NCBI RefSeq assembly: GCF_000244955.1
Contig: NZ_CM001439.1
Coordinates: 3,890,643 to 3,954,642, forward strand
Length of the DNA: 64,000 nucleotides
Source: Saccharomonospora marina XMU15
GTDB lineage: Bacteria > Actinomycetota > Actinomycetes > Mycobacteriales > Pseudonocardiaceae
Reading direction: 5' to 3'
The notes beneath the pieces were generated by a model. That model saw only the letters and a program-made list of their open reading frames with translations, made no database searches and was not told the origin of the DNA. The position numbers and the translations under genes were made by a program. Within the stretch, counting starts at the first letter, position 1, and each line of letters begins with the position of its first letter. Shown piece after piece: positions 16,556 to 25,407 of this stretch.

Positions 16556-17446
16556 ATGTCGATTTTCCTGAACACCGATTCCAAGATCATCGTGCAGGGT
16601 TTGACCGGGGCCGAGGGCACCAAGCACGCCACGAAGATGCTGGCGGCGGGGTCGGCCATCGTGGGCGGGGTCAACGCCCGCAAGGCCGGGCAGCAGGTCC
16701 GCATCGGCGGCACCGAGTTGACCGTGTACGGCACCGTGGCGCAGGCGATGGCCGAGACCGGGGCGAACGTGTCGGTGGTGTTCGTGCCGCCCCGTTTCGC
16801 CAAGGACGCCGTGCTGGAGGCCATCGACGCCGGGATCGGCCTGGTCGTGGTCATCACCGAGGGCATCCCCGTGCACGACACCGCCGTGATGTGGGCCCAC
16901 GCCTGCGCCACCGGCAACAAAACCCGCATCATCGGACCCAACTGCCCCGGCATCATCTCCCCCGGACAGTCCAACGCCGGCATCATCCCCGCCGACATCA
17001 CCGGGCCCGGCCGTATCGGACTGGTGTCCAAATCCGGCACCCTCACCTACCAGATGATGTACGAACTACGCGACATCGGGTTCTCCACCTGCATCGGCAT
17101 CGGCGGCGACCCCATCATCGGCACCACCCACATCGACGCCCTCCAAGCCTTCCAGGACGACCCCGACACCGACCTCATCGTCATGATCGGCGAAATCGGC
17201 GGCGACGCCGAAGAACGCGCAGCCGACTACATCCGCAACCACATCACCAAACCCGTCATCGGCTACGTCGCAGGCTTCACCGCCCCCGAAGGCAAAACCA
17301 TGGGCCACGCAGGCGCCATCATCTCCGGCTCCACAGGCACCGCCCACGCCAAACAACAAGCCCTCGAAACCGCAGGAGTCAAAGTCGGCAAAACACCCAC
17401 CGAAACCGCCGAACACGCACGAAAGGCCATCATGACCGGCGGTTGA
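16556..17446 (+). CDS. sucD: Succinyl-CoA ligase (ADP-forming) alpha subunit, cluster copy
   Basis: 296 aa. N-terminal CoA-binding Rossmann fold ([25 protein letters not shown]), the motif [11 protein letters not shown], and the phosphorylated histidine H251 in [10 protein letters not shown]. It pairs with the beta subunit 8 bp upstream. Its 3' end is as skewed as the sucC 5' end but in the opposite direction: of the last 78 codons, 74 end in C or A. It is followed by a strong hairpin and faces the convergent MFS gene. Confidence 0.92.
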   Translation: MSIFLNTDSKIIVQGLTGAEGTKHATKMLAAGSAIVGGVNARKAGQQVRIGGTELTVYGTVAQAMAETGANVSVVFVPPRFAKDAVLEAIDAGIGLVVVITEGIPVHDTAVMWAHACATGNKTRIIGPNCPGIISPGQSNAGIIPADITGPGRIGLVSKSGTLTYQMMYELRDIGFSTCIGIGGDPIIGTTHIDALQAFQDDPDTDLIVMIGEIGGDAEERAADYIRNHITKPVIGYVAGFTAPEGKTMGHAGAIISGSTGTAHAKQQALETAGVKVGKTPTETAEHARKAIMTGG

Positions 17447-17517
17447 GTACGTGACCGAGACGGTCCGGTTCGGACAGAGGTCACCGGATTGTTTCGGTGC
17501 AGGCGAGGGCGCGAAGA

Positions 17518-17556
17518 GTTCTGGCCGGTCGATCCGCTGGATCGACCGGCCAGAAC
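17518..17556. terminator. Strong bidirectional terminator
   Basis: Perfect 18-bp inverted repeat: GTTCTGGCCGGTCGATCC (17518-17535), 3-nt loop, then its exact complement (17539-17556). It lies between the convergent sucD and MFS transporter genes. Confidence 0.8.
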
Positions 17557-17589
17557 CTTGTCAACGGCAAGCGGTGGCCACGAGCGGGT

Positions 17590-18960
17590 CTAGCGCGACA
17601 GCAGCGGTCGCGCGACCCCCGGCAGCAGCAGCCTCGGACGCCCGGGCTGGCGCAGCACGCGGACCAGCCCGGCACCGGCGAGTCCGAGCACAGTGGCGCC
17701 GAGGAAGGCGCCCAGATAACCGTCAGCGGCCACGACGTGTCCGGCCAGCGCCACTCCGATGAGCCCGCCGACCGCCTTGGCCCCGTAGAACAAGCCGAAG
17801 TTCGGCAAACCGGGCCGCTCCCCGAAGTGACCCTCCACCAGTCCGGGCAGCAACCCGTAGCAGGCACCCGCCGCCGCACCCGACAGCGCGGCCCCCGCGA
17901 AGAACAGCGTGGCAAGGCCGTGCAGCCCACCGGTCAACAGCAGTACCTGGGCGGCGGCGCCCGTGTAGAGCGCGGCGCGCACCACGTTGCGCCGCCCGAA
18001 CCGGTCACCGGCCCAGCCCTCGGCCGTCCTCGTCACTCCGCTGGCCGCTGCCAGTACGGCCAGCGCGGCCGCGCCGACGGCGGGACTCCAGCCACTGGCT
18101 GTCGCGAACACCGCGACGTAGGCGATGTCGAACAGGATCACCGCCGCCGCGCACGTCACCGCCAGGTAGAGCAGGCCGGACTCGCGGCAGCGGACCATCT
18201 CCCCTGCCGAGTAGCACCGGATCGCGGGCCGGTTGCGCCGAAGCCCCGGGTTGACCGTCTTGTCCAGCGCCCACGCACGCGGGTCGACGTGCGCGGGCCA
18301 CCACCGCTTCGGCGGGTCGCGCAGGATCATGGCGGCGGCACCGACCAGCACGACCACCGCGGCGCCAGCCAGCCACAGGAAGGTCCGCGTGGAACCGGTC
18401 CCGGCGAACCTGCCCGCCAACAGCACGAACGGGATCGAGCCGTAGGCGAAGGCGCCGCTGACGAACGCCGTGCGCGCCGGGCGCTCCGGGTACCACTTGG
18501 CGACCACGCCGAGACAGGTGCCGTAGATGAGTCCGGCGCCGATGCCGCCGAGCACGCCGTGGTTGAGCAGCACCACCAGCACGCTGCTCGACCCGCCGAG
18601 CGTGATGAGCCCGGCGGCGCACAACGCCGCACCGGTCAACATCGTGGCGGCCGGGGCGAGCCCCAACCTGCCCCGCGCCCTGGCGGCCGGATACACGCTG
18701 CCGCTCTGGCACAGGATCCACACGGCCAGCACCCACGCGCTCTGCTGCAGGCTCCAGCCGTGGGTGTCGCCCAGTACGGGCATCAGCGCTCCGTAGCCGT
18801 ACTGACCCGCGCTGGCCACCAGCATCGCGGCCCACGCCGCCCACAGCATCCACGCCCTTGACCGACCGAGCAGTTCACGGTCCGTCTCACCGACCCGGTA
18901 CCGGCGACCGTAGAAGTCACGGATCTCTTTGACCGGGGAAGTACCAGCCGATCGCGACAT
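17590..18960 (-). CDS. OFA-type (oxalate/formate antiporter family) MFS transporter
   Basis: 456 aa, 12 predicted transmembrane helices. OFA-family features: a long N-terminal extension, GYGALMPVLGDTHGW in TM1, GAGLIYGTCLGVVAKWYPERPA after TM4, and GACYGLLPGLVEGHFG in the second half. The prototype, OxlT, exchanges oxalate for formate. Next to frc this suggests uptake of the pathway's acid, but the family also carries other small carboxylates. The ATG at 18960 was chosen because GGGGTGG precedes it. A GntR-type palindrome lies 17-29 bp upstream of the start. Confidence 0.75.
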   Translation of the reverse strand: MSRSAGTSPVKEIRDFYGRRYRVGETDRELLGRSRAWMLWAAWAAMLVASAGQYGYGALMPVLGDTHGWSLQQSAWVLAVWILCQSGSVYPAARARGRLGLAPAATMLTGAALCAAGLITLGGSSSVLVVLLNHGVLGGIGAGLIYGTCLGVVAKWYPERPARTAFVSGAFAYGSIPFVLLAGRFAGTGSTRTFLWLAGAAVVVLVGAAAMILRDPPKRWWPAHVDPRAWALDKTVNPGLRRNRPAIRCYSAGEMVRCRESGLLYLAVTCAAAVILFDIAYVAVFATASGWSPAVGAAALAVLAAASGVTRTAEGWAGDRFGRRNVVRAALYTGAAAQVLLLTGGLHGLATLFFAGAALSGAAAGACYGLLPGLVEGHFGERPGLPNFGLFYGAKAVGGLIGVALAGHVVAADGYLGAFLGATVLGLAGAGLVRVLRQPGRPRLLLPGVARPLLSR

Positions 18961-18976
18961 TGATCCACCCCATTTT

Positions 18977-18989
18977 GCATACTGTATGT
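18977..18989. promoter_or_regulatory. GntR-type operator, site 5 (in front of MFS gene)
   Basis: GCATAC-T-GTATGT, whose central CATAC-T-GTATG is a perfect palindrome, directly upstream of the MFS transporter start. A degenerate second half-site (AGTATGCC) lies at about 18997-19004. Confidence 0.65.
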
Positions 18990-19083
18990 CGTAGCCAGTA
19001 TGCCTGCTGGGCACTGTGATGTCGATAACATATTTCGGCTTCGCCCGGCCACCCCTGCTATCTCGCGGAGGGGCGATCCCGGG

Positions 19084-19584
19084 TCAGTGCCGCGACCAGG
19101 CCACGCGCATCCACTGCGCCGCGACCACGGCCATCGCGATCGCCGCGATGACGAGTCCGGCACCGGGGCCGTCGCCTGCCGCTCCGGTGGCCGAGGACGA
19201 CTGCTGCGACCAGATCGCGAGCACCCCGTCGACGAAGGCGAACCAGCCGCCGACCGCGCACACCCACGTCAGCCACCAGCGACGCGTGATCAGCGCGAGC
19301 GCGGAGGCGAGTACACCGAACGCCGTCGCGGTTGCCGCGAACAGCCTGGGCACCGCGCCCGCCTCCCCCGCCAGCACCTGCCAGCCCACGTGGCCGTCCA
19401 CCCACGGCAGCAGCAGGCCGATGATGAGGGCGAACACCGCCACCGAGATGCCGAAACCGCGACGGCCCAACTCCACGGTCCTGACCGCCCTGCCGACGGC
19501 GGCGTTCACGTCGGCGGCAAGCCGATCGATGTTCTCGTCGGTGCCGCTGCCGTCGCCGTGCCTGGACTCGTTCACAACCCACAT
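19084..19584 (-). CDS. Conserved membrane protein (Rv2732c-like)
   Basis: 166 aa with four predicted transmembrane segments (about 45-63, 83-100, 105-125, 142-160) and a polar, acidic N-terminus. No enzymatic motif. The position directly after miaB on the same strand, overlapping it by 13 bp, matches M. tuberculosis Rv2732c-Rv2733c, so it belongs to the conserved backbone, not to the catabolic insertion. Function unknown. Confidence 0.75.
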   Translation of the reverse strand: MWVVNESRHGDGSGTDENIDRLAADVNAAVGRAVRTVELGRRGFGISVAVFALIIGLLLPWVDGHVGWQVLAGEAGAVPRLFAATATAFGVLASALALITRRWWLTWVCAVGGWFAFVDGVLAIWSQQSSSATGAAGDGPGAGLVIAAIAMAVVAAQWMRVAWSRH

Positions 19585-21065
19585 CCCTCCGGGGCGGCCT
19601 GGGCGGTCCGAGGCGCCCCGAACGACGGCAGGCCGAGGCCCACGCCGCCGGTCCTGGGCCGCACACCCTCCTCGGCGTTGTCGCCGGCCCTGGTCCTGCG
19701 GTGGGACAGCAGCTCACCGTCCGCCACCAGGTGGTGCGGAGCCGCGTACGTCACCGTCGCCTCGACAATGTCGCCGGGGCGCACCTTCCCGTCGACCGCG
19801 GGACCGCTCGGGGTGAAGTGCACCAGCCTGCCGTCCCGTGCCCGGCCACTCATCCGGTGGGTCCGCGCGTCCTTTCGACCCTCGCCTGCCGCCACCAGCA
19901 ACTCGACCGTACTTCCGACGAGCTTGCGGTTCTCCTCCCAGGAGATCTCCTCCTGCAGCGCGACCAGCCGGTCGTAGCGCCTGCGCACGACCTCCTTCGG
20001 CACCTGGTCGCCCAGCTCGGCCGCGGGCGTACCGGGCCGCTTGGAGTACTGGAACGTGAACGCGCTGGAGAAGCGTGCCCGCCTGACCACCTCCAAGGTG
20101 GCCTCGAAGTCCTCCTCGGTCTCCCCGGGGAAGCCCACGATGATGTCGGTGGTGATCGCGGCGTCCGGCATCGCGGCGCGCACCTTGTCCAGGATGGACA
20201 GAAACCGCGAAGCCCGGTAGGAGCGACGCATCAGCTTCAGTACCCGGTCCGAGCCCGACTGCAACGGCATGTGCAGCTGGTGGCACACGTTGGGCGTCCG
20301 GGCCATCGCGTCGATCACGTCGTCGGTGAACGCCGCCGGGTGTGGCGAGGTGAACCGGACCCGCTCCAGCCCCGCCACCGAACCGCAGGAGCGCAGCAGC
20401 TTGCCGAAGGCGAACCGGTCGCCGAACTCCACGCCGTAGGAGTTCACGTTCTGCCCGAGCAGGGTCACCTCCAGCACGCCCTCGGCGACGAGCGCCTCCA
20501 CCTCGGCGAGCACCTCACCCGGCCGCCGGTCGCGTTCCTTGCCCCGCAGCGAGGGCACGATGCAGAACGTGCAGGTGTTGTTACAGCCCACGGAGATCGA
20601 GACCCAACCCGAGTAGGCCGACTCCCGCCTGGCCGGCAGCGTGGACGGGAAGGTCTCCAGCGACTCCAGGATCTCCACCTGGGCCTTCGCGTTGTGCCGA
20701 GCGCGATCCAGCAGTGCGGGCAGCGAGCCGATGTTGTGGGTACCGAAGACCACGTCGACCCACGGCGCCCGCTTCACGATCTCCCCGCGGTCCTTCTGCG
20801 CGAGGCAGCCGCCGACCGCGATCTGCATGTCGGGCCTGTCGCTCTTGCGGGGCCGCAGGTGGCCGAGATGGCCGTACAGCTTGTTGTCGGCGTTCTCCCT
20901 GACGGCGCAGGTGTTCAACACGATCACGTCCGCGGCCTCGCCGTCGGCGGCGGGCACGTACCCCGCGCTCTCCAGCTGGCCCGCCAGCCGCTCGGAGTCG
21001 TGCACGTTCATCTGGCACCCGAAGGTGCGGATCTCGTAGGTCCTGCCAACGCCTGCGCCGCTCAT
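19572..21065 (-). CDS. miaB: tRNA-2-methylthio-N6-dimethylallyladenosine synthase MiaB
   Basis: 497 aa radical-SAM methylthiotransferase acting on the product of MiaA at tRNA A37. N-terminal UPF0004 domain with three cluster cysteines ([18 protein letters not shown]), radical-SAM CxxxCxxC in [12 protein letters not shown] near residue 160, and a C-terminal TRAM domain. The last 40 residues form a low-complexity tail that overlaps the start of the Rv2732c-like gene. miaA is at the left edge of the window, displaced by the inserted cluster. Confidence 0.96.
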   Translation of the reverse strand: MSGAGVGRTYEIRTFGCQMNVHDSERLAGQLESAGYVPAADGEAADVIVLNTCAVRENADNKLYGHLGHLRPRKSDRPDMQIAVGGCLAQKDRGEIVKRAPWVDVVFGTHNIGSLPALLDRARHNAKAQVEILESLETFPSTLPARRESAYSGWVSISVGCNNTCTFCIVPSLRGKERDRRPGEVLAEVEALVAEGVLEVTLLGQNVNSYGVEFGDRFAFGKLLRSCGSVAGLERVRFTSPHPAAFTDDVIDAMARTPNVCHQLHMPLQSGSDRVLKLMRRSYRASRFLSILDKVRAAMPDAAITTDIIVGFPGETEEDFEATLEVVRRARFSSAFTFQYSKRPGTPAAELGDQVPKEVVRRRYDRLVALQEEISWEENRKLVGSTVELLVAAGEGRKDARTHRMSGRARDGRLVHFTPSGPAVDGKVRPGDIVEATVTYAAPHHLVADGELLSHRRTRAGDNAEEGVRPRTGGVGLGLPSFGAPRTAQAAPEGCGL

Positions 21066-21310
21066 CGGTTACCAGGGTAGGTCAACCGCCCACCCGCCCT
21101 CACCGTGGCCGCTTCGGGGTCGGGTGGGCTAAAGTCGCCGGGCACGCCAGGCAGTACGGCTCCGGGGAGCGTGGTGTGGTCCGCGCCGAGCGGTCACGAA
21201 GGTTGCGTTTTGGCGCAACTGCCGCACGCGGTCGGCTCCAGGGTGTTAAATCCGGGGTTACTGCCGCCGAAGTACCCGTGACCCGAGCAGCTCGCCGTGA
21301 TGGAGGCCAG

Positions 21311-22066
21311 ATGAGCACCACGCCGACCGCGCCAGCGATGATCAGCGCGAAGGCGGTGAACAAGCACTTCGGCGACCTGCACGTGCTGAAGGACATCACG
21401 ATCGAGGTACCGAAGGGCCAGGTCGTGGTGGTCCTCGGCCCTTCGGGGTCGGGCAAGTCGACGCTGTGCCGCGCGATCAACCGGCTGGAGCCGATCGACT
21501 CCGGTGAGATCGCCATCGACGGCAAGCCGCTGCCCGAGGAGGGCAAGGCACTCGCGGCGCTGCGCGCGGACGTCGGCATGGTGTTTCAGCAGTTCAACCT
21601 CTTCGCGCACAAGACCATCCTCGAGAACGTGACACTCGGGCCGACGAAGGTGCGCAAGGTGTCCTCGGCACAGGCCCGCGAGACCGCCATGGAACTGCTC
21701 GACCGGGTCGGCATCGCGAACCAGGCGCAGAAGTATCCCGCCCAGCTCTCCGGTGGCCAGCAGCAGCGTGCCGCGATCGCGCGAGCGCTGGCGATGCGGC
21801 CCAAGGTCATGCTGTTCGACGAGCCCACCTCGGCGCTGGACCCGGAGATGGTCCAGGAGGTCCTCGACACCATGACGGCGCTGGCCGACGAGGGCATGAC
21901 CATGCTGGTCGTCACGCACGAGATGGGCTTCGCCCGCAGAGCCGCCCACCGGGTGCTCTTCATGTCGGACGGGGAGATCGTGGAGGATTCCACACCCGAG
22001 GAGTTCTTCAGCGACCCGAAATCCGAGCGAGCCAAGGACTTCCTTGGCAAGATCCTGACCCACTGA
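21311..22066 (+). CDS. gluA: Glutamate-type ABC transporter, ATP-binding protein
   Basis: 251 aa polar amino-acid ABC ATPase: Walker [11 protein letters not shown]-loop FQQFNLF, signature LSGGQQQR, Walker [13 protein letters not shown], and the switch histidine in VVTHEM. It powers uptake by the GluBCD system that follows. The ATG at 21311 was chosen because GGAGGCC lies 3-9 nt upstream and the protein then has family length; the open frame extends back to 21176 without similarity. The order recA-recX-gluABCD-miaB is common in actinobacteria. Confidence 0.93.
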   Translation: MSTTPTAPAMISAKAVNKHFGDLHVLKDITIEVPKGQVVVVLGPSGSGKSTLCRAINRLEPIDSGEIAIDGKPLPEEGKALAALRADVGMVFQQFNLFAHKTILENVTLGPTKVRKVSSAQARETAMELLDRVGIANQAQKYPAQLSGGQQQRAAIARALAMRPKVMLFDEPTSALDPEMVQEVLDTMTALADEGMTMLVVTHEMGFARRAAHRVLFMSDGEIVEDSTPEEFFSDPKSERAKDFLGKILTH

Positions 22067-22098
22067 CAAGTGGAACAGCTGGAAGGGATGCACAACAG

Positions 22099-22992
22099 AT
22101 GCGGTTGAGCAAAGTCCTGCGCGCAGGCGCAGTCATGGCAGCGGCAAGCCTCGCGCTCGCCGCGTGCGGTGGCGGCTCCGACAACAACTCAGGCGGGTCC
22201 GGCCCGTCGGTCAACCAGGAGGCCAAGTTCGAGTCCGGCACCACCATGGCCAAGCTGAACCAGGCCGGGGCGGTGACGGTCGGCACGAAGTTCGACCAGC
22301 CGCTGTTCGGCCTCAAGGGCCTCGACGGCTCGATGCAGGGCTTCGACGTGGAGATCGCCAAGATCATCGCGGCCGAACTCGGCATCTCCGCCGACAAGAT
22401 CAACTGGGTGGAGACTCCCTCGGCGACCCGTGAGGAGGTCATCGAGCAGGGCAAGGTCGACTTCGTCATCGCCACCTACACGATCAACGACGAGCGCGCC
22501 AAGCGCGTCACCTTCGCAGGCCCGTACTACCAGGCCGGTCAGGACCTGATGGTCAAGAAGGACAACAACGCGATCACCGGTCCGGAGTCGCTGAAGTCCG
22601 CCAACGCCAAGGTGTGCTCGGTGACCGGCTCGACCCCGTCCGAGGAGATCCTGAAGTACGTCGACAAGGAACAGCTCGTCCTCTTCGACGTGTACTCCAA
22701 GTGCGCCGACGCGCTGCGTAACGGCCAGGTCGACGCCGTCACCACCGACAACGTGATCCTGCTCGGCCTGGTCTCGGAGAACAAGGACCAGTTCAAGCTG
22801 GTCGGCAAGCCGTTCACCGAGGAGCCCTACGGCATCGGCGTCAAGAAGGGCGACACCAAGTTCTGCGAGTTCATCCACGACACGCTGCGCAAGGCCGCCG
22901 AGGACGGCAGCTACGAAAAGGCATGGAAGGACACCGCCGGAACGGTGGCCGAAACCACCCCCGAACTGCCTGAGCTGGGCACCTGCGCCTGA
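22099..22992 (+). CDS. gluB: Glutamate-type ABC transporter, substrate-binding lipoprotein
   Basis: 297 aa. Lipoprotein signal peptide with lipobox LALAAC (modified Cys near residue 24), a Gly/Ser/Asn-rich linker, then a family 3 periplasmic-binding domain (TVGTKFDQPLFGLKG; GFDVEIAKIIAAELG; FVIATYTINDERAK). It captures an acidic or polar amino acid outside the membrane for the GluCD permease. It is separated from gluC by a hairpin. Confidence 0.93.
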   Translation: MRLSKVLRAGAVMAAASLALAACGGGSDNNSGGSGPSVNQEAKFESGTTMAKLNQAGAVTVGTKFDQPLFGLKGLDGSMQGFDVEIAKIIAAELGISADKINWVETPSATREEVIEQGKVDFVIATYTINDERAKRVTFAGPYYQAGQDLMVKKDNNAITGPESLKSANAKVCSVTGSTPSEEILKYVDKEQLVLFDVYSKCADALRNGQVDAVTTDNVILLGLVSENKDQFKLVGKPFTEEPYGIGVKKGDTKFCEFIHDTLRKAAEDGSYEKAWKDTAGTVAETTPELPELGTCA

Positions 22993-23009
22993 GGCGAGTA
23001 GCTCACGAC

Positions 23010-23036
23010 GGGGCGCTCGCCGTACGGCGGGCGCCC
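23010..23036 (+). terminator. Intercistronic hairpin between gluB and gluC
   Basis: GGGGCGC-TCGCCG pairs with GGCGG-GCGCCCC across a TAC loop. Such hairpins after binding-protein genes often stabilise the upstream message or partly stop transcription, giving more binding protein than permease. Confidence 0.5.
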
Positions 23037-23058
23037 CGCGTTCGGGTTGGGAGACCAC

Positions 23059-23709
23059 GTGGACGTCATCATCGACAACCTTCCGCTGTATGCGGAAGGC
23101 CTGCTGAAGACCCTGCAGATCTGCGCATACGCCCTCGTCGGCTCGCTGGTGCTCGGCACGATCCTCGGCGGATTCCGGGTCTCACCGGTAGCGCCGCTAC
23201 GGTGGGTGGGCACCTCCTGGGTCACGGTGTTCCGCAACACCCCGCTGACCATCGTGCTGTTCTTCTGCGCGTTCGGGTTGCCCGAGGTGGGTATCAACGG
23301 TGCCTACTTCTGGTTCGGCGTCACCGGACTCGTGCTCTACACCTCGGCCTTCGTCTGCGAGGCCGTCCGGAGCGGAATCAACTCGGTCTCGCCCGGCCAG
23401 GCCGAGGCGGCCAGGGCGGTCGGGTTGAACTTCGGTCAGTCGCTGTCGTACGTGATCATGCCGCAGGCCGTGCGCAGCGTCGTGCCACCGCTGGGCAGCG
23501 TGATCATCGCGATGATCAAGAACTCCGCCATCGTCGGCGCCTTCGGTGTCGGTGGTGACCTGTTCGCGGTCGGGCAGCAGCTGACGTCGGCGCAGGGCAA
23601 GGCCGCGCTGCCGGTACTGGCCGGGGTGGCACTCGGCTATCTGGTGATAACGATCCCGAGCGGACTGCTGCTCGGCTGGCTGGAGCGGAAGGTGGCGATC
23701 GCCCGGTGA
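23059..23709 (+). CDS. gluC: Glutamate-type ABC transporter, permease 1
   Basis: 216 aa, about five transmembrane helices, with the His/Glu/Gln-type permease loop (EAARAVGLNFGQSLSYVIMPQAVRSVVPPLG) that contacts the ATPase. The GTG at 23059 was chosen over TTG 23047 because GGGAG lies about 6 nt before it. It ends in a GTGA overlap with gluD. Confidence 0.9.
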   Translation: MDVIIDNLPLYAEGLLKTLQICAYALVGSLVLGTILGGFRVSPVAPLRWVGTSWVTVFRNTPLTIVLFFCAFGLPEVGINGAYFWFGVTGLVLYTSAFVCEAVRSGINSVSPGQAEAARAVGLNFGQSLSYVIMPQAVRSVVPPLGSVIIAMIKNSAIVGAFGVGGDLFAVGQQLTSAQGKAALPVLAGVALGYLVITIPSGLLLGWLERKVAIAR

Positions 23710-24578
23710 GCAGCGTCCTCTACGACGCACCCGGCCCGCGCAGCAGGCGGCGAACGGCGATCGGCAGTGTCGTCGCCGGCATCGCGATTCTGGCTGTGGT
23801 GACGCTGGTCGTGCTTCGACTCGCGGAACGGGGACAGTTCGACGCGCAACTGTGGTCACCCTGGCTCGACCCGGCCGACGAGAATTTCACCGCGGTCTGG
23901 AGCCTGATCGGTGAGGCCGCGGCCAACACGGTGCTCGCCGCGGCGCTGGCCATGGCGTTCTCCCTGGTGATCGGCACGCTGCTGGCGCTGAGCCGGATCA
24001 CCGCGGCCGCATGGTATCGCTGGGCGATCGTCGGGGTGATCGAACTGCTGCGCGGCATCCCGGTCGTGATCGCGATCTTCTTCGCCGCCAGGGTGCTGCC
24101 GCAGTTCGGTATCGACCTGCCCACGCTGTGGTACCTGGTCATCGGCCTCACCGCCTACAACTCGGTGATCATCGCCGAGATCGTGCGGGCGGGCATCAAC
24201 TCGCTGCCCGTCGGGCAACGCGAGGCCGCGGAGTCGATCGGGCTGCGGCGTTCACAGGTCCTGGGGTCGGTACTGCTGCCGCAGGCATTCCGGGTGATGC
24301 TGCCCGCGCTGATCAGCCAGCTGGTCGTCGTGCTCAAGGACACCTCGCTCGGCTTCATCATCTCCTTCGAGGAGACCGTCAACACGGCGGGCATCATCGT
24401 GCAGAACCTGCACAACCCGATCCAGACGTATCTGATCATCGCTGTGCTGTTCATCGTGGTGAACTACCTGCTCAGCAAGTTCGCCGTCTACCTGGAGCGC
24501 AGGCTCAGCCGGGGCAAGGGTGTCTCGAGGAAGGCCGAGGACGCCGCGATGTCCGAGACCGGCAGGGCAGGCGCGTAA
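23706..24578 (+). CDS. gluD: Glutamate-type ABC transporter, permease 2
   Basis: 290 aa permease with the conserved loop EAAESIGLRRSQVLGSVLLPQA and five to six transmembrane helices, plus longer N- and C-terminal tails than GluC. The GTG start overlaps the gluC stop. Forms the membrane channel with GluC. Confidence 0.92.
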   Translation: MSSVLYDAPGPRSRRRTAIGSVVAGIAILAVVTLVVLRLAERGQFDAQLWSPWLDPADENFTAVWSLIGEAAANTVLAAALAMAFSLVIGTLLALSRITAAAWYRWAIVGVIELLRGIPVVIAIFFAARVLPQFGIDLPTLWYLVIGLTAYNSVIIAEIVRAGINSLPVGQREAAESIGLRRSQVLGSVLLPQAFRVMLPALISQLVVVLKDTSLGFIISFEETVNTAGIIVQNLHNPIQTYLIIAVLFIVVNYLLSKFAVYLERRLSRGKGVSRKAEDAAMSETGRAGA

Positions 24579-24588
24579 CGCGTACCCG

Positions 24589-24632
24589 GCGCCTCGGTTC
24601 GCCCGTGTCACGGCACGGACGAACCGAGGCGC
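24589..24632. terminator. Bidirectional terminator between gluD and sdhB
   Basis: GCGCCTCGGTTCG-CCCGTG (from 24589) pairs with CACGG-ACGAACCGAGGCGC (to 24632). Long GC-rich stem between convergent genes. Confidence 0.75.
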
Positions 24633-24638
24633 GGCTGC

Positions 24639-25406
24639 TCAGTGGCCGCCGTCGTCACGCCCGCGCCGGAACAGCTTGTTGCCCAGCCAGACGATCGGGT
24701 CGTAGCGACGGTCGGCGACCCGCTCCTTCATCGGAATCAGCGCGTTGTCGGTGATGTGGATGTTCTCCGGGCACACCTCGGTGCAGCACTTGGTGATGTT
24801 GCAGTAGCCGAGACCGTGCTCGGTCTGCGCCTCGTTGCGCCGGTCCGCGACATCGAGCGGGTGCATCTCCAACTCGGCGATGCGCATGAGGTAGCGCGGA
24901 CCCGCGAACGCGGGCTTGTTCTCCTCGTGGTCCCTGATCACGTGGCAGACGTTCTGGCACAGGAAGCACTCGATGCACTTGCGAAACTCCTGCGAGCGCT
25001 CGACGTCGACCTGCTGCATCCGGTACTCACCCGGGCCCAGTTCCGACGGCGGGGTGAACGCCGGGATCTCCATGGCCTTGGTGTAGTTGAACGACACGTC
25101 GCACACCAGGTCCCGGATAACCGGGAACGTGCGCATCGGCGTGACCGTGATGACCTCGTCCTCCTCGAACATCGACATCCGGGTCATGCACAGCAGCCTC
25201 GGCCTGCCGTTGACCTCCGCGGAGCAGGAACCGCACTTGCCCGCCTTGCAGTTCCAGCGCACCGCGAGGTCGGGGGCCTGCGTCGCCTGTAGCCGGTGGA
25301 TGAGGTCGAGCACGACCTCGCCTTCGTTGGCCTCGACGGTGAAGTCGCGCAACTCGCCTGCGCCGTCGTCGCCGCGCCAGACCCGAAGCTTCGCCTGGTA
25401 ACCCAT
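24639..25406 (-). CDS. sdhB: Succinate dehydrogenase iron-sulfur subunit (Sdh1 type)
   Basis: 255 aa. N-terminal 2Fe-2S ferredoxin domain (CKAGKCGSCSAEVNG plus a downstream Cys) and C-terminal double-cluster domain (CIECFLCQNVCHV; CCTEVCP). It passes electrons from the flavoprotein to the membrane anchor. The ATG at 25406 lies 1 bp after the sdhA stop, with GGAAGG upstream. The subunit set resembles M. tuberculosis Sdh1 (Rv0247c-Rv0249c). Confidence 0.93.
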   Translation of the reverse strand: MGYQAKLRVWRGDDGAGELRDFTVEANEGEVVLDLIHRLQATQAPDLAVRWNCKAGKCGSCSAEVNGRPRLLCMTRMSMFEEDEVITVTPMRTFPVIRDLVCDVSFNYTKAMEIPAFTPPSELGPGEYRMQQVDVERSQEFRKCIECFLCQNVCHVIRDHEENKPAFAGPRYLMRIAELEMHPLDVADRRNEAQTEHGLGYCNITKCCTEVCPENIHITDNALIPMKERVADRRYDPIVWLGNKLFRRGRDDGGH

Positions 25407-25407
25407 G

